Shown here: piece after piece, positions 34,469 to 46,685 of the stretch
Numbering within the stretch: position 1 is the stretch's first letter
How the letters are laid out: the number at the start of each line of letters is the position of its first letter
From: Gymnopus androsaceus JB14
Taxonomy: Eukaryota; Basidiomycota; Agaricomycetes; Agaricales; Omphalotaceae
DNA: 64,000 bases
Assembly (NCBI GenBank): GCA_009733575.1
Contig: ML769476.1
Coordinates: forward strand, 148,538-212,537
Direction of reading: 5' to 3'
Translations under genes and position numbers: made by a program
The notes under the pieces: model-generated
Told to the model about the DNA's origin: nothing
Database searches by the model: none
The model's input: only the letters and a program-made list of their open reading frames with translations

Positions 34469-36521
34469 TTAATCATCATTACCCACTTGATTCGCTTGAT
34501 TCTTGGTCGAGAGTGAATTCGTAATTAAAACTCGCGGTAAGACAGGCTCCTCCGGTTCAAACAACATACTGACTTGCTCAATAGTCCGACCCCTAGAAGA
34601 AACTGGTCATTAATGTCCAAATTATAATTCATTAGAGTAGCTACGCACTTTGTTTCAAGGAAAAGCCACCAGATCAAAAACAGGTAGATCGCTTGAGCTA
34701 TCAGGTACACAAAATAGAATTTCCACTATAACGATAGCACAATTTAGTCAAGCAACAGATACAAATTTGAAAAATAACAAGACCTGCAGAGCACCCAGCC
34801 CAATCGGATTCACAAATCCACCGACTGCGAGGCAAACAGTTCTCATTGCATTTTTGAAAGATAAAGCCTTGCCCCGGATCGAGAATGTCAGCACCTCTGC
34901 GGAGTAGCACTGATCAAGCGCTACCCATGCGATGTCGTATGTACCGCAACATAAAAACAACACGACTACGAAAGCAATTCCTATCGAGGGATTGGCGCTT
35001 CGACTGAATTCTGCCTGATAAAATTTGTCCACTCAGTCTAGTCGTTGGGAAACGTTCGGACGACTTACCGCTAGGCCAATGATCATCACATACGTTACAA
35101 AGATCCCAGTAGTCGATATTAAGAACAAGGAGCGTCGCCCAACTCTATCAACACACAATCCTCCAACGAAGCAAAAGAGGAGGTTGAAGAGGGATAGTGC
35201 ACCGTTGATGATAGCTGATAATAGAGGAGATCAACCACCTTTCTGAACGATGAGAGCGAATTGCGCATACCAATTTGAGCAGAATTCGTAATACCAGCGG
35301 ATCGCACCATTGGTGCCAGGTATAAAGTAATCAAACTAACTATAGTAATCTCCTAGTCGGTCATACGACTCTGATATATCGTGCAACTAACTCACCTCCT
35401 GTGAAGGCGTATCCCGACGCGGAAATACACATAATCATCATACGATGCCGGTTCCCGGAAGTCGCAACGAGGCTCCTCCAGGACCCAATGGAATTTGCTC
35501 TATCTCGCTGGATATACATGGATATCTCCCTGCACTCTTGCTGCACCAGCTCGTCTTCGCGTTCACCGTTGGCATGATATTTCGCCAGGATCCTCAGTGC
35601 TTCTTCATCTCGTCCTTTGCTCACGAGGAAACGCGGAGATTCTGGGCAAAAGATCATGGCGATTATTAAAATGACTGGACCAGAGGCCTCAAAGAGGGTT
35701 GGAAGACGCCAGGACCAGTCGGAGTCCCAATAGATGCAACCGAAGGTGAGCCACGCTGCAATGACCTTGCCCAAGCTATAGCTAGTCATGGACAGTCCGG
35801 ATGATATACTTTTGGGATCAAATTAGTGACGACAAGGAAGGAACGCGTGAAGTTACTTGCCCTCTGAGCCGCGGATGAACCAGCTCATTGATCAAACATG
35901 TGCAGGAAATGAACGGAGCAACACAAAATACACCAATGATTACCCTCCCGGCAATGAACATGGTTTCAGTTTGCGCGAAACATGCAGTGATAGCGCCAAC
36001 AACCTTTCGTCGGTAAATAAAACTGATACTTGCACGTAAGTTCAGAAACTTACGCAACCGATGCTTCCACAGAGAATCACTACTTTCCGGCCGTAGGTGT
36101 CGCAAAGCCAAGGTATGATGAAGGAGGGCCTACAGCAACGGAAGAGTGAAAGTCAGAATGCAACTTTTTCAAGGGAGGAGCGAAGAATAACACTGACAAT
36201 ATCTGGCCAATATACAAGCTAGCTGTAATAAAACCTAATCGGGTTCCAGAAGGGTTGTTAAATGCTTTATTCCACTGAGGCATGGCTTGCAATCCTGTGA
36301 GGAGGCCGCTATCATACCCAGTTAAGAAACTGTCGAGGCATTAACAGTAAGAAGATCAGAAAGTAACTGACGTCAACATGTAGTTAGACGTACCCTCCTA
36401 AATAGAGTAGAACAACCCAAGCAGTGTTCATGCGCAAACCCCGATCTCGCCACCAGTCTCGGTGCGTGTTATTTTTCCAGTAAGCAGTTTTATCTTGCAT
36501 GGTCGAGAAAGGGATGGCCAT
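34469..36521 (-). CDS. MFS sugar transporter
   Basis: Ten exons (36521-36394, 36329-36194, 36129-36054, 36003-35861, 35808-35396, 35339-35271, 35214-35069, 35014-34784, 34725-34649, 34592-34469) give about 513 residues with twelve expected membrane helices. Sugar-porter motifs are present: GGFLTGYDSGLLTG, CDTYGRK, INELVHPRLRG, PESPRFLVSKGRDEEA, VDRVGRRSLF and ETKGRTIEQV. It resembles fungal hexose or lactose-permease-like carriers; the substrate cannot be told. Intron 35860-35809 fits phase only with a GC donor (GCAAGT). Exon 3 has one base too many next to its acceptor (36129), so the frame breaks there as written. All other phases close. Confidence 0.82.
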
Positions 36522-39500
36522 AACGATGAAAGATAGTGCCATAGCAAGTCCAAACTTTTATACTCCACTTGCTCGGTTGAACCTGTAATTAAACCTTGAT
36601 AATGAGAGGCTCCTCATCCTTATTGCCCATCTGACGCTTCTGAGGACATGTAGTCAGGCCTTCATTCGGATGACTTTCAGCGGTGGAGATCAAGTACAAG
36701 GACTAGCTCAATCTGTTGGCACCCTATCGTCGCAAACCCCAAATGCAATTGTTGTCCATTATCAGTCTCTGCTGGTCGGCGGTGACAGATTGTGTAGCCC
36801 AACCGCATTCCACGAAGAGTCCATTACAAGACGCCATCCATGACAGTTCTAACTCAGCTTCCATATGTCCGACTGCGACACTATTGCATCATTGAAGAAG
36901 TGAAAAGTACTCCCGGACAAGAAGCTAGCATAGTGTAGCACCCATTGCAATTGCAGCAATACGCCACAAAAGAAATCAGTAGCCAGGAATTTGGTCGACC
37001 GGAGTAAAAACATCTTTACTACTTTTCTCGAACGATTCTATTCCCAATCTATTCCCACACCAGAATCCGCCAGTATCGATAAGTCACATAACACCAATGG
37101 GAATTTGCCACCAACAAAATGGAAATGAATGCCAGGCAGCCGAGTATCTGACAGTTATTCATCCCCACATTGCCTCCCCACTCTGCCCAAAGCGACTCCA
37201 GATCGCAGAAGGAGGAGAGATGCGCAACCTGGAACTGTCCACTGAAGATACTTAGTACAGCGGTAGGATGGAGCAGCGAGGAGTGAGGGGGTGTTAATCC
37301 GCGGGCGGGGGAAGCAAAGCGGCGGATTACTAGAGCTCAGATAAAATAAGAGAGGGAGAAGTGATCAGAATGAGACTCCATCATACTGTTATAACGCCGT
37401 CGCTACCAAGTCAGAAGCTCAAGACGATGGATAAGAGGAGCAACCCGAAGTTAGGACACTGTGAAAGAAGGATTTCGACGCGAGCTGATGCGGAGAAGGA
37501 TGGAGGTAGAGAAGACGCTCTATCAATACAGAGTGATGATAGGATATCGGTCTGGAGAATGATACAAAGCGTCATGGAGTGGTAGCATGGAGGGCATTGT
37601 TGGTTGGAATCGTTCACCTGCAGCCGCAGAAATTGTGGCAGTCAGCGATGAAGATAAACGCGTCGAATGTGCAGCCTTGAAATTAAGAGGTTAGTCTACT
37701 ATGACATTGCCTGGATCCGAACTCCGACGAGTCAATAATGAGAACAGCTTAAATGATGCCACTCTAACGAGCAATACCAGCGAGCATTAACGAAGTTGTA
37801 GATGCATGCGCACCCTGAATCCAGTAGAGTAGGAGGTTCCCCGGACCTGGTCTTCCAAGCACACTCGTAGAGTTTTCTATTTCTCATCTTCTCTGTGATC
37901 TCACAGTTCACTGTAATTTCTAAACCATAACCTTGATCATGAATCCTCTTGTTGGTGGATTTGGGCGATTGGAAACGGTTCTTCTTCTCTTCGTCGCAAG
38001 AAATTGAGGTAGAGCTTGTGGCGGCAAGTTGAAAAGTTTCAAAACAACGGGCGCCTATAATAGCTCTCTGTCTCTGACCACTACGTTACTTCCCTTTTAA
38101 ATTTCTCTCTATTCTGATCGCGATCGCGATATATGGCTAAAGAAAGAACAGAAAAAACCGGTCTACTGACGCACCTAGCGACTCTCAGCGCCTACAAAAC
38201 GATGGCGAAAACATGATCACGAAAGCCGTCACTACCAGCGGCATCAATATCTCTTCTGCTAGGATTTGACACATCGTATCGTATTCCAATGAGTAAGGTA
38301 GAATCGAGAAAATGACAGGGACCGGGGACGTGCAGCCGATCAGTCGGAGTACGTTCCTCGGCTGGCCTGTGGGCGAAACCATTGGTGGCATTACATTTGG
38401 GCTTTGGAACGGTGCATTCTAGGTCGACGCGGACAAGGAACGACTCATTCAAAACAGCAAGTCTAGAAGTGAAACGGCCTCCACGAGGCCCTCTCAACTA
38501 GTACTAGAGCTGGCGCGTCAAGGAACTTCTTAATTGCTGTTCTTTTCTTGCTTTCAAGCCAACAATCGAACAATTGGCCCTAACCAAAAATTCCCTGCTT
38601 AAATTTCTTATCTGCACTGCCTAGCTAATTTCCATTTCCCAAAAATCCAGCGATATCACCGAGAAACTTACGAAAATCCTGCTGTAGACCTCATTGTAAT
38701 CAATTTGGCTTGAAGTTGGATGGAAGTCCAGGAGATTATTAAGCAATTATTCTTGACTTGAGCTGATTTGTTTGCTATGAGGTGTAGTATGTGAAATAAA
38801 ATTGAGCCAATGAGCATTGACCACTGAACCAATATATATATTCAGTGAGGAAGAACTGATAGTCCGTGATTCAATCAAGATTCGAGTGTGAATGGTCTTC
38901 AAACTTTGTTTTCTGGGCTAAAAGTGAGGTCAACCTCCACATAGTGAAGTTTCAAGTACTATCATAATCATGATCATGATACTGTTGTGTCATACTTGAT
39001 AACAGAGCGGGACATATACTCATTTGGAATTGAAAATATCAGTGCCTAGCTAGTAGCTGCTGTTATTTTTGAGCTCCTGGTACTTTCCAGGCCTCTCTGC
39101 GTGCCTGAATATGAAGCTCCTTATGCCCCTGCGTTTTCCATCTACATTACTGCCTTTTATAGAACTTCATTGTCCGCATTTAGATTTGTCATACTCATAA
39201 GTCACAAGTCTGCTGGGTGCTACCTTCCAGTCCGGAGCCATGGCTCGTTTAACTTCAAAACTTCATGGCATCCTTACTCTGGTGCAAATAACTAGAATAC
39301 TTAGATGATATTACTGCCGTGCTTATCTCTGACATCTACCTGGGAGAATGCCCTGATTCAAGCTTCAATCAGTGTCTCATCTATCGCGCTCAGATTGCGC
39401 CACATCCAAATTGCTATCTCTTTTGAGAAGAAATTCATCTGTCAGTGCTGCTTATCTTATTCTTTTCTCCAGGGCTTCCAGCATTATTTTACGTTGGTCA

Positions 39501-40139
39501 CTATGCTCGTCTGAAGTCATTGTCAAATTTATTACATATTAGACATTGCACTTCGTGAAAGGGCACTCATACAATTGGACGCACTCACATTCTCATAAGC
39601 TAGGTCCCAAGAAATTAAGGACTCGTACCTGCCAAGTAACACGGTGGGTTATAATCCCATGCCAGTGATAGAAACAATTACTGGGAAGCGTTGCGTATCG
39701 AGCGGAAAGAAATGACCTTGCCTTGATAAAAATAGTTCTCGTCGAGAACTACTCCAATAAAAGACGGGTCGCCGGACTATCCGTCTTGATACGCTGATAC
39801 AGATCGTCACCACTTTCCGCTTGTGCCATACATCCAAGCTTGCATCGAAAGGAGCGCATACGAAGTGAATTAGTTACTGGTATACATGCCGCTCCACCTA
39901 GATAAAGCACACCGAGTCGGGTATAAACAGATTCTGCAAAGCTCATCATCATTAACGCCGCGCAACTCCAAGTTGTGGGAAGTTGTCCCGACAGTTTCAG
40001 TGACGTTGCTTCAAGATGTCTGTCTGAGGCTGTCGTTAGGTGTATGATAGAACACGGGAGTATCAACCACATACTTACAAGATCCTAGCCTCCGCGTGAA
40101 GATATCCTTGATCTTCTACGGGAACACAGATCCGCGAGA
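36522..40139. other. Long region without a supported gene
   Basis: Open frames are short and low in information. A hairpin-like TAATCCGC...GCGGATTA lies at 37294-37330. AATTGCAGCAA and similar short motifs recur but no repeat family is evident. A minus frame 38192-38497 and a minus frame 39749-40072 have no recognised domains. Confidence 0.4.
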
Positions 40140-41207
40140 TCACTTCAACTCTCTCAGCTTCTGGATGACGTCCTGCATATCATGAAGATTCCACTCCCCA
40201 CTCCAGCCTTGTCGTCTTTCACGCCTTGCAGCAGCGGATTGAGGCGCCGTTGTTTTAGTATTTGCACTTAGGGCAGTGGCAAAGTAAGACTGCATGGGTG
40301 CAGTATCGACGAACGGAGAATCCGGGCGCGCTGCCATTGTCATCAATACTGACTTTGAGCGTGTCAAAGATGACGAATGTGACTCCACTACTGTCCGCAT
40401 ATCAAGATGGTTCTGGAATTCCAGAGAGTCTCTGGGAGACATCTCCAGGCTGCTATTGCCGGAGAGAGGCCTAAATATAGGCGTGGAAGGTGTCTCGGGA
40501 ACAAGTGAGGTTTGGGAGAGCGGACGATCCTTTATTTGGGTAGAGGTTCTATTCGGATCGCGAGGTGGACGAGGCGGAGGTTGAGCGGATTCTGAGGTTT
40601 TATGGGGTGGCGATGGCAGCGTTAAACTAGTGCGGCGGGAGTGTATCTGGGAAGTGACATGATGGGACAGAGGTTCACGTAGCTCCTCAACAATTTCATT
40701 GTTATCAGAAGCTTCCGTAAGGACAGGTGCTACCGGAAGCTCCTTTTCGTCAGGCTGAATTATTTCAGCTTCAAAAGGAGGTGAAATCGAAACAGAGGAA
40801 GGGGTATCGGGAGAATGTGGAAGACCAGACGTTATCGGCATTGCGGGAGGCTTTCGCAACTTGTCAAAAATTCGAGGGAGGGACACGGATGGTCTCCTTG
40901 AGCTGCTGCTACTGCTGCTGCTCGTGGCAAAGCTCGCGGTGGACGGCGAATTCGAAGCAAAGGAACCATGAGAGCTGACAGAAAGCGAATGTGATCTGGT
41001 AGGATGATTGCCTGATAAGGTGCCTTGTCTGGATTTCGGCCTTGGTGCTTTGGGTTCGAGCTTTACGAGGGGCCGAGGTGGCTTTGGAGCGCCAAACCCA
41101 TAGTCCATCTGATACATCGCGACTGGTGATTTAGGCCGTCGCGGAACATTGGGATTTGAATTTCCAGAGCCGGAGCCACTGCCATCGCTTCTATGGGAGG
41201 AAGGCAT
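40140..41207 (-). CDS. Ser/Pro-rich low-complexity protein
   Basis: About 355 residues from ATG 41207 to TGA 40142-40140. Most of the protein is predicted disordered: serine runs (SSSSSSSSRRPSVSLP), proline-rich PPRPPRDP and many basic-Ser/Thr-Pro sites suited to phosphorylation or SH3 binding. The C-terminus is compact (RQGWSGEWNLHDMQDVIQKL) and is the part most likely conserved. A splice acceptor (CATTCTAG) stands just upstream of GPSFKSW, and a short first exon near 41360 (MYQ) would fit phase, so the true start may lie further upstream. Function unknown. Confidence 0.65.
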   Translation of the reverse strand: MPSSHRSDGSGSGSGNSNPNVPRRPKSPVAMYQMDYGFGAPKPPRPLVKLEPKAPRPKSRQGTLSGNHPTRSHSLSVSSHGSFASNSPSTASFATSSSSSSSSRRPSVSLPRIFDKLRKPPAMPITSGLPHSPDTPSSVSISPPFEAEIIQPDEKELPVAPVLTEASDNNEIVEELREPLSHHVTSQIHSRRTSLTLPSPPHKTSESAQPPPRPPRDPNRTSTQIKDRPLSQTSLVPETPSTPIFRPLSGNSSLEMSPRDSLEFQNHLDMRTVVESHSSSLTRSKSVLMTMAARPDSPFVDTAPMQSYFATALSANTKTTAPQSAAARRERRQGWSGEWNLHDMQDVIQKLRELK

Positions 41208-42233
41208 CCAGGATTTGAAGCTGGGACCTAGAATGGGGTAAGGAAGGAAGATAGCGTGCACTGTGGTATCTAGTTAAATATCAATTTAAAACCGCCATTA
41301 AAGTTACCACGAGAAAAGAATCATGATGACAGATACGTATACATACTTTGATACATAGTAAGATCCACTCGAACGGACGGTGATTGATGGTAGCTGTCCC
41401 GGTATTGGTCTTGAGGACTGAGAGAAGATACGAAGTTGAAGCGCGCGTATCCCACTGGCCAGGAACGCCAATTATGAGCGAGATTAGGTTATTCTACCTT
41501 TTCTTACTGGTGCTTCCTGGAGTAAAATGAAAAGGCGCACCAGGACAGGCTTCAACCATAGCGAGGTAATGAGAGACCGAGGGTACCTTAGATGACCCTG
41601 GAGCCCTGAAGTTGCCTGAATAGAACCATGAACAAAACATGAACTTCGGATTAATTTGATAATTTATGTGGCCGAATTCTTGCGATGATGATATCTCTAG
41701 AAGTAGACTGTTACCATGGGTATTTCTGATAATTGGAAGATTTTCTTTGAACTCACTAAGGTGAATAGACCTGTCTGCTTCCTGGAGGAAGGAGCGAGTC
41801 ATCTCTGAGCATGCGAGTTGTCGAGTCTCGAGCCATCTGTGAGAGCTTCTCCGATACCATACCAAGCTAATAAAGCGAAGGTGGAAGCACTTGGCGTCTC
41901 ATGTACTTTTATTTGAATACCGTGCACAGTATTGTTTGCAACGTTGACGCGTTGACGCCTGAAATTCGAAAGTTGAATGATAAAGTGAAAATGCTCATCC
42001 AAATGCTCATTCTGATCCCTGTTGGAGATACCAAGACGTAAGTAGTCTTTGAATCCGAAATCCAGCTTATGCGAGGAGCTATACTCACCATTGTACATAC
42101 AGTACATGTATGCTAAGCACGTAGTAGCGCGTTCGAACCACGGCCCCGAGAAGGCGCTAGATAACATGCCGAAATCGCCTAATTAGGTCAAATTTCGGCA
42201 CACTACTTGAACTAGGACTCCCATATCGACTTT
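41208..42233. other. Intergenic between divergent genes
   Basis: This holds the promoters of the Ser/Pro-rich gene (minus) and BUB3 (plus). Minus frames at 41494-41865 and 41799-42167 overlap in different frames and show no family pattern. Confidence 0.4.
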
Positions 42234-43639
42234 ATGGCTGGTAAGTTTTCGTTGTTCCTTTGACCCAAGTTATTTTCTGAAACACTCAGAACTCTGCTCA
42301 ATCTTCAGATTCTCAATTTGCTCTTCCCTCTCCGCCTTTTGATAGTGTTTCAAAGGTCCAATACTCTCCTACAAATCCAAATCAGTTGCTCGTTTCTTCA
42401 TGGGATACGGTACTTACCTTTCTACATTCTTTCAAAATTTCTACTAAATTATTGAGGAGAATAGACTGTAAAGCTTTATGATGTCGGTGACGACCTTTCA
42501 GGCGGTGAATCCAGCGAACAAAGATGCAAGTTTGATCATCGAGCTGCCGTGTTGGCTTGTTGCTTCTCGGATGCTGAGCATGGATTTAGTGGTGGAGTGG
42601 ACGCAACAGTTCGATAGTAAGCTTAAGCTGCGAGTGTTTTAGGCCTTATACTCATTGGGCTCATTCATTCAGCCTCGATTTTGGAAGCGAAAAGACCCAC
42701 GTCGTAGGGTCACATTCTGACGCCGTGTCAGGCATGGTATACTCCAAAGAGCGAAGTTTGTCTTTTGTTTCCTTTCTTATCGCATTACTGAATTCACTCT
42801 AGATGCACTTGTTTCTGGCTCTTGGGATAGGACCCTACGCTTATTCGATCCACGAGCAGAAAAACCTCAACAAGCTTCTCATGAAACTCCAGAGCGAATA
42901 TATCATATTGACCTCGTCAATAACACCCTCGTGGTCGCTATGGCCAGTCGACTTTTCCACATTTACGACATTCGGAACATGCAAGAACCTATGCAACGAA
43001 GAGAGAGTAGCTTGAAGTATATGACGAGATCATTGGCATGTATGGTTAATGGCGAAGGTACTATTATTCCCTCTCGTTTTTCTCTCCCCGCTGAATGAAT
43101 GAACAGGCTACGCGACCGCATCCGTCGAGGGTCGGATTGCTGTGGAATATTTCGATCCATCACCAGACTCCCAAGAAAAGAAATATGCGTTCAAGTGCCA
43201 CCGTCAGACAATAGACGGCGTGGATCATGTCTGGCCAGTCAACGCGCTCGCTTTCCATCCGATGTTCGTCCCTTTACATCTGTCGTCGTTATCGAGGTTC
43301 TAACGTTTCTTATTATAGCTACAACACATTTGCATCCGCAGGCTCTGACGGTACCGTTTCTGTATGGGACCACAAAATCAAGAAACGTTTGCGCCAGTAT
43401 CCTAAATTCAACAACCCGGTTTCCAGTGTTTCGTTTAATTGCGACGGCACCAAGATCGCTATTGCGTCATGCTATACCTGGGACGAGGGAGAACAGGGTG
43501 CGCGGGTGGAGCGGGAGAGGCCCCAGGTTTGGATTAAAACGGTGGGGCCAGAAGTAAAAGTGAGTATTGTGTCCAGCTTTTGTTCGAAATGGCAAGACTA
43601 ATCATCTTTTACATCTAGCCTAAAGACTGGCAAAATTAG
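42234..43639 (+). CDS. BUB3: Mitotic checkpoint WD-repeat protein BUB3
   Basis: Eight exons (42234-42240, 42309-42409, 42465-42616, 42673-42755, 42803-43057, 43107-43263, 43319-43559, 43619-43639) close in phase to 338 residues. WD40 blades are clear: [58 protein letters not shown] and [19 protein letters not shown]. The hallmark [17 protein letters not shown] and the C-terminal CYTWDEGEQ identify the BUB3/RAE1 family. [12 protein letters not shown] favours BUB3, which binds GLEBS motifs of BUB1/Mad3 at kinetochores and sustains the spindle checkpoint. The first exon is only 7 bp (ATG GCT G); the acceptor at 42308 was chosen because the nearer AG breaks phase. No defects. Confidence 0.93.
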
Positions 43640-44558
43640 ACTAGAACTACTGCACCACAATGGTGTAATGTACTATTTCTTCTAGCCTTGCAATGTGCTC
43701 TGTTTACTCGGTGTCCGATCAAGCTCGGGCGTTTTGAATGACGAGTCGTTTATTTTAGATATATCCAGGCAGATGAAGTCGTTTTCTACACAGTTGTCCT
43801 TACGTTGGCGGTATCGTGCAGTCTCATGGAATATCCCCGCTAGACTCCGCGCGGATTATACTAGCGGCTAAAATTCGGTGAGATGCGGCAGCGCTGTAAT
43901 CAGCTCTGCTTTTGAATTTGAGCAGGTATATTCCTTCACAATTTCAAGACTGACTCGGGACTAATTCAGCGAATTTTCAAGGAAAAAGTGTCCAAGAAAG
44001 TTCAAATCTGTGCTGCTCATGCGCAGCAAAATTCACGGTGGCGTGCGCGTGGTGATGTTGCAGCCCTACGTAGTTGGTGTGAAACCTCTTTGTTTTCCAT
44101 TCGTCATGATTGGAAGGAATGCCATTGAGCATTTATACTCTGTGTGGTATGAACCTCAGCTTAAAGCCTATCTACGAACATTCATCTGAACCTTCAACTC
44201 ATCCTGCAACGTCTGAATCTTTTCCCCCAATACTCCACTGACTCACTGACAGTGACAAGTCGAGTTGCGAACGCAACATTCAATCAGGCACTTGAAGCTT
44301 TACACAGGAAGGATTTGAAGGGCATATTCATTTGTACGTTACCTGGCAACCTTGTTCACTGACCCGACTACTGACGATGTACTCGCGTAGCTTTCATTGA
44401 ACACTGTGTGTATATATAGAGCACATTCAGAATTTTCCTCTCCTCGCTTTTTTTCATTGTACGTCTCAACTGTTCACCCTTTGTTCAACTAACAAACCTT
44501 TTCTCTGCCAGCATTTGCTAGATCTTCCGCACTCTTCCGATAGAACTCTTTGACTCTA
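43640..44558. promoter_or_regulatory. Intergenic with TATA box for the 44.6-kb gene
   Basis: TATATATA at 44411-44418 lies about 140 bp upstream of the ATG at 44559. The minus-strand paralogue has a TATATAA about 125 bp upstream, so the arrangement is shared. Nothing else was recognised. Confidence 0.45.
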
Positions 44559-45491
44559 ATGACGGAGTACGACTACTCTCCCGAAGGATACCAGCGTTAC
44601 CTCGATACTCAGAAAAGGATCTCAAAATGGGTGAATAACACCAATGCTCACTCTAACGAGTTTCGTTCGCCTTTCGGGGCCCGGTCAGACGTACCATCGA
44701 GTAGCAGCAGGACTCCACCACCGTCGTCGTCTTCAGCAAAATCCAAGCCTCACGGAGGGAGCAGTTCGGGAGATAGAAGTAGGGTACGGGAGGATGACAG
44801 GGGAAGAAGGAGTAGCATTTCGTCTGCTACATTGAGGCCGAGCGTTTCTAGCGGGTCGAATGCTGCATACCATAGGCAACGCTCACCTCAAACGACGAGG
44901 CATTCCTCTATATACTCTCCACCTCCTGAACGAGCTTCTCGAACTGCGGTCATCCCTACACAAGCACTGCACGTCAGGCCGTCGCAGACCCATCGGCGGT
45001 CGCAATCTCTTTCACATTTCCATTCTCAGAGCAACCACCACCGTGACGTCGTCCCATCATTGCGTTCCTACCCTCGTACCCCCAATACTGGATCAGGATA
45101 TAATTCTCCTCGAAGGAGTGCCACTCTACCTACATCTCAGGCATACACTGTAGTGCCACAATCAACATCTACCTCGCATCATACACATAGCACGCATCGC
45201 CCACCTCCATCTCAATCACATAGGACCCATCATCATCATCACCACCACCATTCTCATTCACGATCCCAATCTACCCCACGACCTCGATCATCATCAAACA
45301 CTCAGCCGCTTTACAGTAGTGCGATGTCTCCGACGTATGCAGTGGTAGATGACATCGTATATGCTCCGAAACCAGGAGATTACCTGATTATACCTCCAAG
45401 AGGGAGGAAAGTGAACGTTATAGTAAGTCATTTGTTGTTATCCGCACGGAACTCGAGACTTATTTACTTGCCCTTATCCCAGTATGCATGA
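44559..45491 (+). CDS. MTEYDYSP-family disordered protein, plus-strand paralogue
   Basis: The start MTEYDYSPEGYQRYLDTQKR and the block ISKWVNNTNAH...PFGARSDV match the minus-strand paralogue at 48625. The middle is Ser/Pro/His-rich and disordered, with an eight-histidine run near 45230. The C-terminal motif GDYLIIPPRGRKVNVI ends exon 1 (44559-45422). A 60-bp intron (45423-45482) with good GTAAGT and CCCAG signals leads to a 9-bp last exon encoding Tyr-Ala-stop. The paralogue ends in the same two residues from a similar micro-exon. The intron contains no stop and is a multiple of three, so unspliced mRNA would encode 20 extra residues. The function of this Agaricomycete-type family is unknown. 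Confidence 0.75.
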   Translation: MTEYDYSPEGYQRYLDTQKRISKWVNNTNAHSNEFRSPFGARSDVPSSSSRTPPPSSSSAKSKPHGGSSSGDRSRVREDDRGRRSSISSATLRPSVSSGSNAAYHRQRSPQTTRHSSIYSPPPERASRTAVIPTQALHVRPSQTHRRSQSLSHFHSQSNHHRDVVPSLRSYPRTPNTGSGYNSPRRSATLPTSQAYTVVPQSTSTSHHTHSTHRPPPSQSHRTHHHHHHHHSHSRSQSTPRPRSSSNTQPLYSSAMSPTYAVVDDIVYAPKPGDYLIIPPRGRKVNVIVSHLLLSARNSRLIYLPLSQYA

Positions 45492-45714
45492 TGAGGAAGG
45501 AGCTGGATGGATACTGGAAGCGAGATGAATTTCTCGTGTTCTAGATCTCATACTCTATGGCTTTGTGGAAGAGGTAAACTTCTGTAGGGTTGAAATGGCG
45601 GCGTTGAGAAGGATAGAGAATTGTGTAACTGTGTGATGGTCTGGTGGTACGATTTGATTGGTATTCGGATTCCCGATTCAAGTTTACTTTTACTCTAGTA
45701 TTACAATCTACTAG

Positions 45715-46685
45715 TGGCACGACTACTACTACTACTACTAGTAATAATTCATAGAATGAGTCCATTGATAACTCATCTAAGTCCGCTTGGCGATCGTGTA
45801 CTATAGTAGTTCCTGATTCTCATTGCAGGCGATACATTCTCTATTCCAGAGAGTGACGCAGGCCTACGTCGATATTGACTCTTGAGGTTCGTTCCTCACT
45901 AGATTTGAGGGTCGATAAAGTACGCATTTCTTCGCATGACCTAGCAGGAAGCTTCGAAACGTTCACGTTGGGTATTTTAACCAATTCATTATGACAGTTC
46001 AAACAGCATACAGCTTCGATGGATCATGATTGTGGTACGACTACTAGTAGTAGTAGTAATAATTCATAGAATGAGTCCATTGATAACTCATCTGAGTCTA
46101 CTTGGCGATCGTATTAGGTAGCTCCCAATTCTCATTGCGGAGATACACTTGCTATTCCAGAGAGTTACGCAGGCCTACGTCGATATTGACTCTCAAGATT
46201 CGTTCCTCACTAGATTTGAGGGCGATAAAGTACGCATTCCTTCGCATGACCTAGCAGGAAGCTTCGAAATGTTCACATTGGGTATTTCAACCAATTCATT
46301 ATGATAGTTCAAACAATAGCATACAGCTTCAAGGGATCATGCGCAGAAAGTGATTGTGGTACGACTACTACTACTACTAGTAATAATTCATAGAATGAGT
46401 CCATTGATAACTCATCTGAGTCTACTTGGCGATCGTACCAAGTAGCTCCCAATTCTCATTTCAGGCGATACATTCTGCTATTCCAGAGAGTGACGCAGGC
46501 CTACGTCGATACAATATTGACTCTCAAGATTCGTTCCTCGCTAGATTTGAGGGCGATAAAGTACGCATTCCTTCGCATGACCTAGCAGGAAGCTTCGAAA
46601 CGTTCACGTTGGGTATCTCAACCAATTCATTATGACAGTTCAAACAGCATACAGCTTCGATGGATCATGCGTGCGCAGAAAGTGA
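45715..46685 (+). repeat. Three tandem units of about 320 bp
   Basis: Units at about 45715-46032, 46033-46357 and 46358-46685 each begin with an ACTACTACTACTAG-type run and AATAATTCATAGAATGAG. They continue with TTGGCGATCGT, ACGCAGGCCTACGTCGATA, TTTGAGGG.CGATAAAGTACG and GACCTAGCAGGAAGCTTCG, and end near CAGCATACAGCTTCGATGG. Units two and three are most alike. The array lies between two convergent paralogues and could belong to their 3' untranslated regions. The plus frame 46426-46635 lies wholly within the third repeat unit and is not believed to be a gene. Confidence 0.85.

Noticed and set aside
38192..38497. Overlapping minus frames of about 70-100 codons
   Set aside because: They use different frames over the same bases, lack domains and have no splice-supported extension.
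42120..42150. tRNA-like B box GCGTTCGAACC
   Set aside because: No A box, cloverleaf arms or acceptor stem can be built around it on either strand.
46426..46635. Plus-strand frame of 69 codons in the tandem repeat
   Set aside because: It lies wholly within the third unit of the tandem array, has no domain, and the diverged units one and two do not keep an equivalent frame.
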